Shown one piece after another: positions 40,835 through 52,181 of a DNA stretch of 64,000 nt. Both the position numbers and the translations under genes were made by a program. Origin of the DNA: Azolla caroliniana (taxonomy: Eukaryota > Polypodiophyta); NCBI GenBank assembly GCA_043228905.1, contig JBHGNT010000004.1:14136001-14200000 (forward strand), in the 5' to 3' direction. The stretch's first letter is position 1. Each line of letters opens with the position of its first letter. A model generated the notes under the pieces. That model searched no databases. It was not told where the DNA came from and saw only the letters and a list, made by a program, of their open reading frames with translations.

Positions 40835-42101
40835 AATGTCCTTGTGAGAGCAATATGCCGTCGGGGGTCCGGATCACTTCGATCCCAAGAAAATAATGAA
40901 GGTCCCCTAGGTCCTTCATTTCGAATGCGTCCGACAATTGGGACTTGACGCGGTTGATTTCGGGAAGACCTGGTCCGGTGATGACTAAATCATCCACATA
41001 CAAGAGTATACATACCAGACCGTCAGAGCCTTGCCGGATGAACAACAAAGAGTTCGACTTAGAGACAGCAAACCCCAGCTTACGCAACCGGTGCGTGATC
41101 TTCGCGTTCCAAGCTCGGGGGGCTTGCTTCAAGCCGTAAAGTGACTTCTTCAGTCGGCATACCGCCGACTTGTTCATCTCCGATTGAAATCCGGGGGGCT
41201 GAGTCATAAAGACTTCTTCTTCAAGCTATCCTTGAAGGAAGGCGTTCTTCACATCCATCTGGTGAAGATGCCACCCCCTTGCCGCAGCAACCGCCAGTAC
41301 CACACGAACCGTCGTCATCTTCGCCACAGGAGCGAAGGTCTCGTCGTAGTCGATTCCGTGGGACTGCGCGTATCCCTTCGCCACTAACCGGGCTTTGTAT
41401 TGGTTAACAGAACCGTCGGCGTTGTACTTGACCTTGTACACCCACTTGCATCCGATCGGTTTACAGTGACGGGGAGGATCAACTAGGTCCCATGTTTCGT
41501 TGGCATCGAGTGCCCGCATTTCTTCATCCATAGCGGCACGCCAATTTGCGTCCTTTTCCGCTTCTGCGTAGCTCTCCGGCTCACACACTTCTGTCACCTT
41601 AGTCATGTACGCATAATGATGCGCCATGTATTCATTGTACCCGTACCGTATGACGGGATCCTTCTGGCGAGTTGATTGGCGCAACGCACCGTCACCTGAT
41701 TTGAGGCCCTTCTTGGCCAGTTCGGTCTTCATTGCCGAAGATCCGCCTTTCTCCTTTCCGGAGTCGGATACGCACCGATCCGACTCATTGTTGCCGATTT
41801 CGAATTCCGACATCTTCCTCTTCCCCTTCTCTTTGCGTGTGAACCGTTTCCTTGGTTCATTGCCCAAGGAGAGCACGGTAGAGTCTCCACCACTTGCCGC
41901 CTCTTCATCCGACTGGTCCAACCGACTCAGTCGCTCGTTCGGTCCACTCACTGGCCTGATCTTCCGATATTGGGTTGGGATAGGAAATCGGAGTCGGTAC
42001 GGGGTACCAGGATGCCGATTCATCGAACTCGACATCCCGGCTAACTCGGACTTCCTTCGTCCGGGGGTTATAACACTTATACCCCTTTTGCTCTTGAGCA
42101 T
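40835..42101 (-). pseudogene. Copia-F reverse transcriptase
   Basis: A 291-codon frame (42101-41226) holds the linker, [52 protein letters not shown] and [12 protein letters not shown] shift near 41226 leads to the second frame (41207-40835) with SLYGLKQAPRAWNAKI, ILLYVDDLVITG (YVDD intact) and KDLGDLHYFLGIEVI. It stops at the J insertion just after SQGHYV. Apart from the shift the core is complete. Confidence 0.9.
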
Positions 42102-43215
42102 AGCCGACTAGGATGCATTTTTCCGATTTTGCATCCAGCTTTCTCCGCTTCTGATCCGGCACATGCACATACGCTATGCTGCCGAATATCCGAAGGTGTC
42201 TTAAGTTCGGCTTGCGCCCGAAATACAGCTCATGAGCTGACACCTTGTCACCAATGCGGTTTTGTATGTAAATGGCCGTTTGGACCGCCTCCACCCAATA
42301 GAACCGGGGCATGCTCTTCTCCTCCAGCATTGCCCTTGCCGCTTCGACGAGTGTCCGGTTCTTCCTTTTGGCCACACCGTTTTGCTCCGGTGTGTATCTG
42401 CAGCTGAACTCTCGCCGAATTCCCTTCTACTGCAGATAACTAGTGAATTGGCTGGAAAAATATTCCTTTCCGCCATCCGACCGAAGGCATTTGATCTTCC
42501 TCTCCGATTCCCGTTCCACCACCTTCTGGAGGCTCCGGAAATAGTCGAAGACTTCGCTCTTCCGCTCAATGAGGTAGATCCAAGTATGTCGAGTATAGTC
42601 GTCGATGAAGGAGACGAAGTATCGGCTACCGCCAAGGCTTACACTTTGTGCCGGTCCCCACCCATCCGAATGGATGAGATCAAGCTTGTCACGGCTCCGG
42701 TTCCGTTCGGTGGGGAATGGAAGCCGGTGTTGCTTCCCAAGTTGGCAGGCTTCACAAATTTCGGCTCTCCGCCCTCTAAACTTCGGCAAACCGAAAACGA
42801 CTTGTTTCGTTTGCAGGTCTTGAAGCCTCCGGTAGTTGACGTGGCTTATCTGCTTGTGCCACAGGTCGATGTCCGACTCGAACTTCTGTCGTTTTGCGAA
42901 CAGAGCGGTGCCAAAGTCATTGGTGTTGAGGATAAACATCCTCCCGTCTCTGCGCCCTTGCGCAATGACTTCGCCCTCATCCTCAATGAAGCACCCGAGG
43001 TGCGTAAACCGCACCTGCATCCCCTGGTCGACAATCTGACCGACGGACACCAGGTTCTTCGTGATTGTCGGAACGTGTAATACGTTCATCAGCTTCCCTT
43101 TCTGTCCGACATGGCTTAGAGGGACTTCTCCAACGTGCACGATTGGGTGAGGAGTGTCGTCTCCGGTTTCGACTACTCCTGGTCGATCCGGTTTCTCCAG
43201 AAAGGAGAACCACAC
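42102..43215 (-). pseudogene. Copia-F integrase
   Basis: The frame 43215-42427 gives the pre-integrase domain (DLWHKQISHVNYRRL, ICEACQLGKQHR) and core: Asp in LIHSDGWGPAQS, Asp in CLRSDGGKEYFS. A stop/shift near 42427 is followed by CRYTPEQNGVAKRKNR, where the catalytic Glu of AERKNR is now Lys, and HELYFGRKPNLRHLRIFGS. Otherwise complete. Confidence 0.88.
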
Positions 43216-44283
43216 TTCGACGCGCCGGAATCAACATGTGGTTCGACGCGCCGGAATCAACATACCACACTTCCTCCGTTTTGGAAGTGGTCTTCTTCAT
43301 TGAGTTTGCCTTGTGGTTCATCACCAAGGTTGGCCCCTTACCGGCCTTTCCGGTTCCGGATACTCCTGATCCGTTTGCGTAGTGCGAGTTTTGCCGGCCA
43401 TCCTTACCGGTCTTGTCGGATCCGGATTTGTCCGAATCGGCACGCTTTCTCCAGCACTCGCTTTCCCTGTGGCCTTTTTTGCCACAGTACCAGCATTCCG
43501 TAGCGGATTTGTCTTGCCGGCCTCCGGCACCGCCTTGACTCCCCCTGCTTGTGGAAGTCCCGGAACTGTTGTCGGCACGCTCATAGTGCCTCCGTTCCTG
43601 CTCTTGCCGGCCGCCTCCATTGCGTGCCGACCCACCTCTTCCACCACGCCCATGGAGCCGATCCGTTCCCGTGTACAGCATTCGGCTGTCCGGGGATGCA
43701 CTAGTAGATGCACCGGTGTGGTTCTCCTCTACAAGGAGCATCAACTGTAAGTCGAAGAATGACGGGGTATTCTCCCTTGTACACACCGCAGTCCGGAACA
43801 CTCCGAACTTAGACGCCAGGCCTCCGAGACATACCTGCACCATCTTGTCTTCCTCTACGGTAACATTGATAGAGGCGAGCGAGTCGCAGATCTCCTTTAT
43901 CCGGCCCGTGTAGTCTGCCACGGACATGTTCTTCTGTCGAACATTGCTCCACTCTTGTCTGAGTTGCAGCTTCCGTGCAGTCGTGCTTGCGGCGAAAACC
44001 TTTTCAGGTTCCCCCAAGCATCCTTCGGTGTCTTGGCGTCACGGATGTGGCTGAGAAGCTGATCGCCGACACTGGACGCGAAGCAGTACATCACCCTGCT
44101 TGCCGCCTGTTCCCATACCGGGAAGTCCTTGTGTGCCGAGTCGGGCGCCGCATCATTCGCTCCTTCGACATAACTCCAGTAGCCGTGTCCAAGCAGGTAC
44201 TGGTGCATCTTGTAAGACCAGGATGCGTAGTTGCTCCTGTCGAGCTTCTCCACCGGGAGCGACGTAGCCATGCCTTTATCCAT
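43216..44283 (-). pseudogene. Copia-F Gag and protease start
   Basis: The Gag start is at 44283 (MDKGMATSLPVEKLDRSNYA). A shift near 44000 joins a long frame with VADYTGRIKEICDSLASI, a Gly/Arg-rich linker and an intact zinc knuckle ECWYCGKKGHRESEC (about 43507-43460). WYVDSGASNHM, the protease site, lies near 43260 and is followed by a tandem duplication of about 28 bp (ttgattccggcgcgtcgaa twice, about 43210-43265) that shifts the frame. Confidence 0.88.
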
Positions 44284-44365
44284 GTCTTCTACTGTGTCTG
44301 TTTTCGACCTGTTAGGGTTTTCTTCTCAAGAGTAAATGTCTGCAGCAGAGGTTCTCAACCCTCGC

Positions 44366-44417
44366 GCTCTGATACCATGTCAACGTGAGTGTTTGCGGAA
44401 GCGTAAAACAGAGAACA

Positions 44418-44462
<45 letters not shown>

Positions 44463-44790
44463 AGAACACAATTTCAAAATTATATCAAGACTCTCTGTAC
44501 ACACTGTGCTAAGTAGCACTATTTATACAAGTCCTCTTGGGACTGACAGAAGTACCATGTACTTCAATGCTCACACGAGCATCTGACACTTACTACGAGA
44601 CTATAGCTACCTAGTAGTCTATCCTATACTAGGCTTCCGATTGGACTTCCGGTTACGGATTACACCCAGCCTCCACTGCTTGCCGGTTCGGTTCCTCACC
44701 GTCATACCGATCTGTTTCTCCCGATTCGTCTCGCTTACCGGCTCCAGCTTATTCAGCCGATCCGGCTCCGGTTGAGCTTGCCGCTCAACA
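44366..44790 (-). repeat. Copia-F 5' LTR and primer site
   Basis: The LTR 44378-44790 (413 bp) pairs with 36679-37081; the main difference is a longer GA run (44423-44461). The primer site 44366-44377 reads TGGTATCAGAGC in element orientation, the canonical initiator-tRNA-Met complement. Confidence 0.94.
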
Positions 44791-45082
44791 GAAAGCAAGA
44801 CCGCTGAAAGTAGCTGAGCCGCCAAGACAAAGTAACGTGGAAGAAAAGAAGATTGATGACGATATCATTGAAGAGCTAGCAAAGAAGTTCGAGAAGGTCA
44901 CGCTAGCCAACATGAATCTTCGGGGCCCTAAAGGAAAAGAACCCTTTAGATGCGTGTGGTGCGATAGCATGGACCACATGAGAAGGGATTGTGCGAGCCT
45001 TCGAGAGGCTATTCGACAAAATATCGTATACATAGAGGACAACATGATCTGCTCAAGCGAGACTAGAAGACCCTACGGGTGA
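44791..45082 (+). pseudogene. Gypsy-B Gag, zinc-knuckle part
   Basis: The gag frame interrupted by Copia-F resumes: EEKKIDDDIIEELAKKFEKV and then FRCVWCDSMDHMRRDCASL. The spacing is C-x2-C-x4-H-x4-C, but the usual Gly before His is Asp. A frameshift near 45075 ends this frame after SSETRRPYG. Confidence 0.85.
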
Positions 45083-46323
45083 ATTTCGGAAGAGGAGGAA
45101 TGAAGAAATCTATGGAGGATGCCGATGCGACTCATGTGGATGCGATGCATTATGCTACGTTGGCCGGAATAAGAGTCGGGAAAGACAAGACTGAAGCTGC
45201 TAGAGCGGGAGCAAAGTTTTGGACTTCCGTTCTCGAATATGAGAAGAAGGGAAAAGTCACATCGAACGAGGTAGAGCTTGCGGACCGAAGCGTGCAAAGC
45301 ATAACCGGGTGGTCGGATCCGGTGGACGACAACACCATACTCGCAGAGGTGATGTGCGACAACCACGAGGTGTTCGTCGAAGAAAAGAGAAAGAGAATAG
45401 AAGAGCAAGGCCCATCTAAAAGACATGAAACAAGGAACGTGAAAAAGAAGGATGATGCGGAGACGAGTCGACCTTTACAATCAGAGGAACGAGAATCAAG
45501 CCGAAAAGGGGAGCCGGGCATACGAGTTGAAGAAACGGTGCGGCCCGTGAAGGTTGGTGTCGAAGAACCCGCTCGGAGGACAAGGACTATAACTACCTAT
45601 AAGCTAAGGTCGGACATAGAGCAGACGACGGACCTAAAGAAGATTCTCGAAGAACGAGTTCTTGATAGCCACGTAACTTTGTCCTTGAGGGGATTGCTTG
45701 GCATTACGAAGAAGGAGTTCCATGACACGATCGTGGACCTTGTAAAGAGAAAGAGACAACAATCGGACGAGGAAGATGAGAAGCCGCAAAAAGCAAAAAC
45801 GAATGCCATAACGATGGCAAGAGACGAAATCGATGAAGATATGGTGAACATCCACTACACTCGACCTCATTGGGCACGAGCGACAACGGAGACGCCGGTG
45901 AAGATCGGGGAGAAGAAAGAGACCGTGGTAGCCTTGATCGACTATGGCTCGGAGATTAACCTCATGTCAACCGACTTCTACAAAAAAGGAAGGTGGCCAA
46001 TCAATACAAACCACGGATGGAAGATTCGCGCGGCAACAAAGTCTACGGAGGACTTGTACGGAGCTTGTCCCAATATCAAAGTCACGATCGGGGATGTGGA
46101 GATGGATCAACACTTCTTTGTACAAGAATCGGCGTCGCATCCTGTCATCCTAGGGAAACCTTATATCACATCATCTCGGATGGAGACTAGAGTGTTCGAT
46201 AATGGAGCAGCCTTCACACAAATAAAGAGTCTTGACAACCAAAGATTGGTCCAATTCCTAACGGTGCGAGCCAATCATGAAAGGAATCGAGATAGTCTCG
46301 GAGGCGAATCCTCGGATTTTTAG
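45083..46323 (+). pseudogene. Gypsy-B protease region
   Basis: A 410-codon open frame: NFGRGGMKKSMEDAD, a charged Glu/Lys linker, LSLRGLLGITKKEFHDTIVD, then ALIDYGSEINLMS (about 45930-45970), the aspartic protease site with Tyr where Ser or Thr is usual (the related fragment at 15.5 kb has His). VILGKPYITSSRMETRVFDN follows. A TAG at 46321 ends it. Confidence 0.85.
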
Positions 46324-46388
46324 AGCGGACTATTGAAGCATGGGGCACAAATAGTCCGAGAAATCACAAGACCCCACAAGAAAGAAGA

Positions 46389-48422
46389 GTGCGTGGATTG
46401 CAAGGAGAAGCAACATGTGTCACACCTAGTGGCGCATGTAAACTAGTACTACCCGACAAGAAGCACAAGCGCCGGATACAAGAATTCGAGAAGATGCTGA
46501 AAGAAGAGAACATAATAGAAGAAGGAGAGTTCGTGACTCATATTATGGAAGAAGCCTCATTTAATGACACCATCAGCGAAATCGAGAAGGTCGTGGACTT
46601 GAGCTATCTTCACAACCAACGCGTGATTTCGGTTAACTCCGTCAACATGTACGCTGTCATCGATGAATACCGTCGTGGCATCTCGATGAAGGAAGTTGAC
46701 ATCAACACGAAATATAAAACGGTGGATAAGAAGATCAAGCCAGTTGCGGTTCCGCTACCGGAAGATAGCTAGCAAAAGATGAAGGAAGTCGCTAACGATC
46801 CAAGCTTAAGAGATCCGAAGAAGATAGGTCATGTCTTCACCAAAGAGACGAAAGGGAAGCTACGAGTCGGAAAGGAGGATTTCCTTCTCCCTGAAGAGGA
46901 GCGAATGTTTCGCGATATGCTTGAGAGACATGGGAAGGCTTTCACATTCTTCCCACGAGAAATCGGATGCGACAACCCAAAGGTTATAGAGCCGATGGTG
47001 ATCCTTACGGTGCCTCATGTGCCTTGGAATTTGAAACCGATACCGGTTCCGAGAGCACACCTTCCAAAGCTGATCGAGCTCTTAAAGGAGAAGGTGAGTA
47101 TGGGAATTCTAGAACCGTCGAATGCTCCTTATTCCAATAGGTGGTTCACGGTGCCGAAGAAGAATGGATCATTGCGGTTCATCCAAGATCTTCAACCCGT
47201 CAACAAGGTGACAATTCGAAATGCCAGAATCGGTCCGGGCGTGGATGAATTTGCCGAAGCGTTTGCGGGCCGGTCCATCTACTCCATTGGCGATCTCTAC
47301 TCCGGACATGACCAATTCCAATTGGCGATTGATAGTCGGGACATTACAACCATGAGGACTCCGATCGGGCTTGTGCGGATGTGTACCTTACCCCAAGGCG
47401 CAACGAACTCGGTGGCTCATATGGTGAATGCCATGAATAAAGTTTTGAAGGATTGCATTCCGGACATCACGATGTCATTCTTGGATGATATTCCGATAAA
47501 AGGATGTTCAGATGAGGAGAAAGATGAATTGAAAGATAAGGAAGGTTGTAGAAAGTTCATTGCGGATCATATGAAAGATTGTGAGAAGGTGCTTCAAAGG
47601 CTCGAAGATGCGAATTTGACATTTTCGGGAGAAAAATCCGCATTCGGGCAACCGGAGATCTTGGTGGTAGGTCACTTGTGTGGAGCATACGGCCGTAAGC
47701 CCTCGCCATCCAAAGTGAACGCAATCCAAGACATGAAAGAAGAATGTGAAAACCAAACGGAGGTTCGAAGGTTCCTTGGAGTGTGCGCGTTTTATCATAT
47801 ATGGATTCCTCACTACGCTCATGTCGCCGAACCGTTATATGGACTACTAAAGAAAAGAATGAAGTTCGAATGGCGAGACGAGCACACAAATGCGATGCGA
47901 AGATTAAAGAAACTGCTTCTTGAAGCTTCGGCACTAAGGAAGGCCGACTATGCCGAAGGGAAACCAATTTACGTGACCGTAGATACGAGCCCAACCGGAA
48001 TCGGGTGGGTCATCAATCAAGAAGGTGAAGATAATGCGCGATATGCCGTCCGGTTCGGAGCAAAGGTTCTCAGCGAACGGCAACAAAGATATGCCCAAGT
48101 TAAGCGGGAACTTTGGGGTATTGTGTCGGCAGTGAAGACGGACAAAGATTACCTGATCGGGTCAGAAGTGATAATAGAAACAGATTGTCTCCCAATTCTT
48201 GGAATGGTCTCGGGATGTGTGACCCCGGATCTTGCTATGCTAAGGTGGATCGCCTACATCAAGTCTTTAAACCCAGAGATCCGTCACATTGCAGGGAAGA
48301 AGAACGCCATGGCTGACATGCTGTCGAGGGCAAGATTTTCAAATGGAAGTAACATGGTTTCGGAAGATGAAGATGTCGCCCTCGACTTCTTCAAGATGGC
48401 TCGATTGTCAGCGGAAGACTAG
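46389..48422 (+). pseudogene. Gypsy-B reverse transcriptase and RNase H
   Basis: One frame with a single TAG at 46770-46772. RT: KEKVSMGILEPSNAPYSNRW, LRFIQDLQPVNKVTIRNA, DLYSGHDQFQLAIDSRDITT, LPQGATNSVAHMVNAMNKVL, then FLDDIPIKG (about 47481), where the catalytic pair is DD in FLDD rather than YLDD/YVDD. RNase H: YVTVDTSPTGIGWVINQ, RYAQVKRELWGIVSAV, IETDCLPILGMV and KNAMADMLSRA. Over 540 codons are open from 46779, so it is one of the best frames in the window. It would make element cDNA in the cytoplasm. Confidence 0.92.
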
Positions 48423-49808
48423 GACACACAAACCCTCCACGCCTTCAACTAGAATGAGTACGAAGGGGAGTGGTTACTCATCGGTAGATTCCTAAGAACA
48501 TTGACGACAGATGCTTCGTTGACAAAGGAGGAGGCCTACGAATCTGAAAGAAAGCTTACCGATACTTCTTGAAGGGAGGATTCCTTTGGCGACATCCAAA
48601 ATGAAGGACAGGAATACCACGTCAAGTGGTGGTAAAGAAAGAAGAGCAAGAGACGCTGATGACCGAATTCCACGAGAGTGCTTGGGCAGGTCATAGAGGA
48701 ACATGGGCGATGTTCGAAAAGTTGAAGGAGAAGTACTGGTGGCCAAGCATGTACAAAGATGTACTCCATTTCGTGTCCACATGCGAAACTTGCCAAGTAT
48801 ATTCAAATATACGTCATCGTGATGAGTTAAAGCCGACATACCCACTCACCATACACTTCAAATGGATGGTGGATCTGGTCTCGATGCCAATGGGAGTGGG
48901 ACAAATGAAGTACTTAGCGATGGCAAGGGAAGACTTGACAAATCAAGTGGAAGGACGAGCCTTGACAAATAAGACGACTTCAGCCGTTTGCAAATTTCTA
49001 CTTGATGATGTTGTTTGCCGATATGGATGTGTAGGGAAGATAGTGGCCGACTGAGGGGAGTTGGACGCGCACGAAGCGACGGAGCTCTTCGAAAGACTAG
49101 GCGTGAAGCTCTCCCTCACGACTGCCTACAATCCGGAAGCAAATGGGAAGATCGAGCGAGGGCATGGACCTATCGTTAAAGCCATCGTACGGGCATGCAA
49201 CGGTTGAGTCGGGAATTGGCCACGACTATTACCCTATGCCTTGTGGGCCGATAGAACGACACATAGCTCTGTGACAGGGTATATGCCGACGGAGCTTATG
49301 TATGGACAAAAGCCGATTATGCCCATCGAAAGGACGATCGCCTCATGGGTAGCGATACCGTGGGAGAACGAGATGAGCCAAGAAGAGTTATTAGTGGCGC
49401 AAATAAGGCAACTTGAAAGAAGACCTGAAGATTTAGAAAAAGCGCGAAAGATGATGGAGGCAGCCCGAGTAAAGAACAAAGTTCGGTTCGACAACACGCA
49501 TCGACTTCGTCCCAAGAAGATTGAAGAAGGGGATTGGGTTTTGGTTTACGACAGCACTCTTGACAATCAACATAGTACAACAAGGAAGTTCGCAAGAAGA
49601 TGGGTTCGGGCCGTATGTGGTGACAAGTGCCAACGATAATGCCACATACCACCTTGCGGAACTAGACGGATCAAGGTTAGCCGTACCCATTGCGGGAAAA
49701 AGAGTAAAGATTTTTAAGAAAAGACAAGACAAGGATCCTGACCTCAATTACCTCGACGATGAACATAACAGGGCGGATGAAAATGAAGACATGGAGGAAT
49801 CTAATTGA
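48423..49808 (+). pseudogene. Gypsy-B integrase
   Basis: HHCC zinc module: FHESAWAGHRGTW and FVSTCETCQVYSN (about 48668-48810). Core: Asp in WMVDLVSMP, Asp before a TGA in GKIVAD (about 49050), Glu in NPEANGKIERGHGP (about 49155). Further stops lie at 48420, 48451 and 49205. The C-terminus has a GPY/F-like FGPYVVTSANDNATYHL in a shifted frame (from about 49600), then an acidic tail to 49808. No chromodomain. Confidence 0.9.
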
Positions 49809-49865
49809 TCATCGTAGCCGAAATCTCACTTTCTCTCTTCTTGGCACGTACCGGAGGACGTGCGG

Positions 49866-51112
49866 TTTGGTGGGGGTGGATGTCGTGAAGATTTTCGGCA
49901 ATAGTGTGAAAATCCCATAAAACGTACAAAATCGAGTATAAATCACATAATACAATAATTGTGAAGATAACATTTTAAATAAATTTAATATCTAAGTACA
50001 AAATGATGGAGGTTTCGAATGCACTTTATTACACGAGAAACGGACAACTAAATGTCAAGATATGAGGGTATAAAGTTTGTGAAAAGAAAAGAGAAAATTG
50101 TGAGATATCCCACATAGCCATGACAAATACGGCTCTCATCATATATAAGGTAGAGCAAAAGATATTATCTTTGTGTCTATGTGTGGAGCATAGAGAGTTC
50201 AAGGTAACTTGAACTAAGAGTGGAGGTGGGCTAGCTACTCGTAAAGGGTTTTGGCCAACCAAAACCGGACCGACGATGGAGACGGTGATCCGACAACATC
50301 CGGCGCTAGTGAGACACCGGCATCCAACGGCAAACCGGACCGGCGATGGAGACGGTGATCCGACGGCATCCGGCGACGGCGAGGTGGCGGCATCCGACGG
50401 CAATCCGGTGACGGCGAGGCGGCGACATCCGGCACCGGTATCCGACGGCATCCGGCGAGGCATCGGTATCCGGCGACGGCATCTGGCGAGGCACCGGTAA
50501 CTGACGGCATCCGACGAACCGGCGTCCGGAGACTAGATAAATAAATATATAAATATATATACATATATACATATACAAGGAGGGCGAGGAAGGATTCGAA
50601 CCTTGCACCTCCAAGTTAGGAATCAACTGGCTTACCATTAAGCCATGCTATTTAGTTGAATTTATATTTCTATCATTGTACTTTTACATGTAAATTCTCA
50701 TACATGAGAGCTAAAATGAGTGACATGGTTATCATGCACCACATGTAATACATAAGTGCCAAATGGCAATCATGCAATTTATGCATGTCTTGTACCCTCA
50801 CATGCATCATATGCATGAGAGCATCTATAAAAGAAGGAAGGGGGAGGAGAAAAAACACGTTTTTTTTTATGAAAATTAAGAGGAAGAAATTCGTTATCAA
50901 ATTGATCGTGTAACTTGTTTCTTAAATCTAAAGTTAAAAGTTCAATCAATCTCTCTCAATCGTGTAATCTCAACTTCTCTCTTTCCCAATCTATCTTAAG
51001 TACTTTCTCGTTAAAGCTTGCGCCAAAGCTTGTACCGACTTTGAATCCTTCCGGTCCAGAACCCTGGCGGTTCCGCCTCACGATCCGCGGGTAGTGACGG
51101 ATCTTCACGACA
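49866..51112 (+). repeat. Gypsy-B polypurine tract and 3' LTR
   Basis: tttggtgggggtgga (49866-49880) precedes the 1232-bp LTR (49881-51112), TGTCGTGAAG..CTTCACGACA. It is about 100 bp longer than the 5' LTR because the CCGGCGACGG-type repeat field (about 50330-50530) is expanded; elsewhere the two are very similar. Confidence 0.92.
50592..50645 (-). promoter_or_regulatory. tRNA-like module in Gypsy-B 3' LTR, antisense
   Basis: Same module as at 35421-35474: A box TGGCTTAATGG (50635-50645), B box GGTTCGAATCC (50592-50602), 43 nt apart. Confidence 0.68.
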
Positions 51113-51116
51113 ACGT

Positions 51117-52181
51117 AATGTCGTTGGTTGATCAATATGCCTTCAGGGGTTCGAATCACTTCGATCCCGAGAAAGTAATGAAGGTTCCCCAAGTCCTTCA
51201 TATCAAATGATGCCGCAAGCTGGAGATTTGCGCGGTAAATTTCACCTAGGTCGACGCTGGCGATGACCAAGTCATCAACATGAAGTAAAATATTAACGAG
51301 CCCAAGTCGACCTTGCCAGACAAACAATGAAGAGTCCAATTTGGACGTCGCAAATCCCATCCGACGCACTCGCTACGTGAGCTTCGCGTTCCAGGCACGC
51401 GGGGCTTGCTTTAGTCTGTAAAGGGACTTCTTCAACCAGCATACCACCGAAGCGTTCGTTCCCGAGTGAAATTCGGGGGTTGTACCATGTACACTTGTTC
51501 CTCAAGGTCTCCTTGCAAGCACACATTCTTTACATCCATCTGATGTAAATGCCACCCCTTTCCCGCAGCTACCGCAAGCAAAGCATGGACGGTCGTCATC
51601 TTCGCGATCGACACAAACATCTCATCCTAATCGATGCCATGTTGTTGTGCATAGCCTTTTGCTAATAATTGGGCCTTGTATCATTTGGCAGAGCCATCGG
51701 TGTTTTACATGATCTTGTACACCCACCTGCATCCAATCGGCTTTACACCCTTGGGGGCATCAACTAGGTCCCAGGTTTCATTCTCCGCAAGTGCGTTCAT
51801 CTCTTCCTCCATGGCAGCATGCCAATTCACGTCCTTTGCCGCTTCTGCGTAGCTCTCCGGCTCACGCACTTCCGCTACGCGTGTCATGTACGCATAGTGA
51901 TGCGCCATGTACTCGTTGTATCCAAACCGCACAACAGGGTTCTTCTGGCGGGTAGATCGGAGAAATTGCTTATTAGCCAATGTTGAGGCCATTCTAGCCG
52001 ACGCGGACTTCATTCTTGAAGGCCCGTCATCGCTCTTCTCGTAGTCAGATTCGCGTCGATCCGACTCATCCCTATCCGTGCCATACTCCGACATCTTCTT
52101 CTTTCCCTTTTCTTTGTGCGTAAGCCGTCTCTTCGGCTTCCTGTACGGGGAATGCACGACCGAGTCTCCTCTACTCGCCAA
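51117..52181 (-). pseudogene. Copia-D reverse transcriptase
   Basis: Reading leftwards: linker [48 protein letters not shown], then damaged palm blocks ([32 protein letters not shown] with HVDD for YVDD) and KDLGNLHYFLGIEVIRTPEG. The reading is cut by Gypsy-B just after NQRHYV. Several stops and shifts. Confidence 0.85.

Larger units (their letters stand above)
36679..44790 (-). mobile_element. Copia-F, full-length Ty1-copia element inserted in Gypsy-B
   Basis: LTRs 36679-37081 and 44378-44790 enclose all copia genes on the minus strand. The duplication GAAAG is at 36674-36678 and 44791-44795, and the B gag frame is restored across it. Element J sits in its RT gene. Copia-F is the best-kept of the P/E/D/F group and serves here as the reference for them. 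Confidence 0.95.
34811..51112 (+). mobile_element. Gypsy-B, Ty3-gypsy element inserted in Copia-D
   Basis: LTRs 34811-35941 and 49881-51112 enclose gag, protease, RT, RNase H and integrase in gypsy order. The LTR termini are TGTCGTGAAG and CTTCACGACA, a perfect 10-bp inverted repeat in the 3' LTR. The flanks show a 4-bp duplication ACGT (34807-34810, 51113-51116); joining them restores the Copia-D sequence. Copia-F (36679-44790) interrupts gag. The integrase ends in a GPY/F-like motif and no chromodomain follows. Confidence 0.93.

Noticed and set aside
44423-44461. Long GA run as a GAGA-type regulatory element
   Set aside because: It is a microsatellite in the R/U5 part of copia LTRs and varies in length between the two LTRs of the same element; no evidence of regulation.
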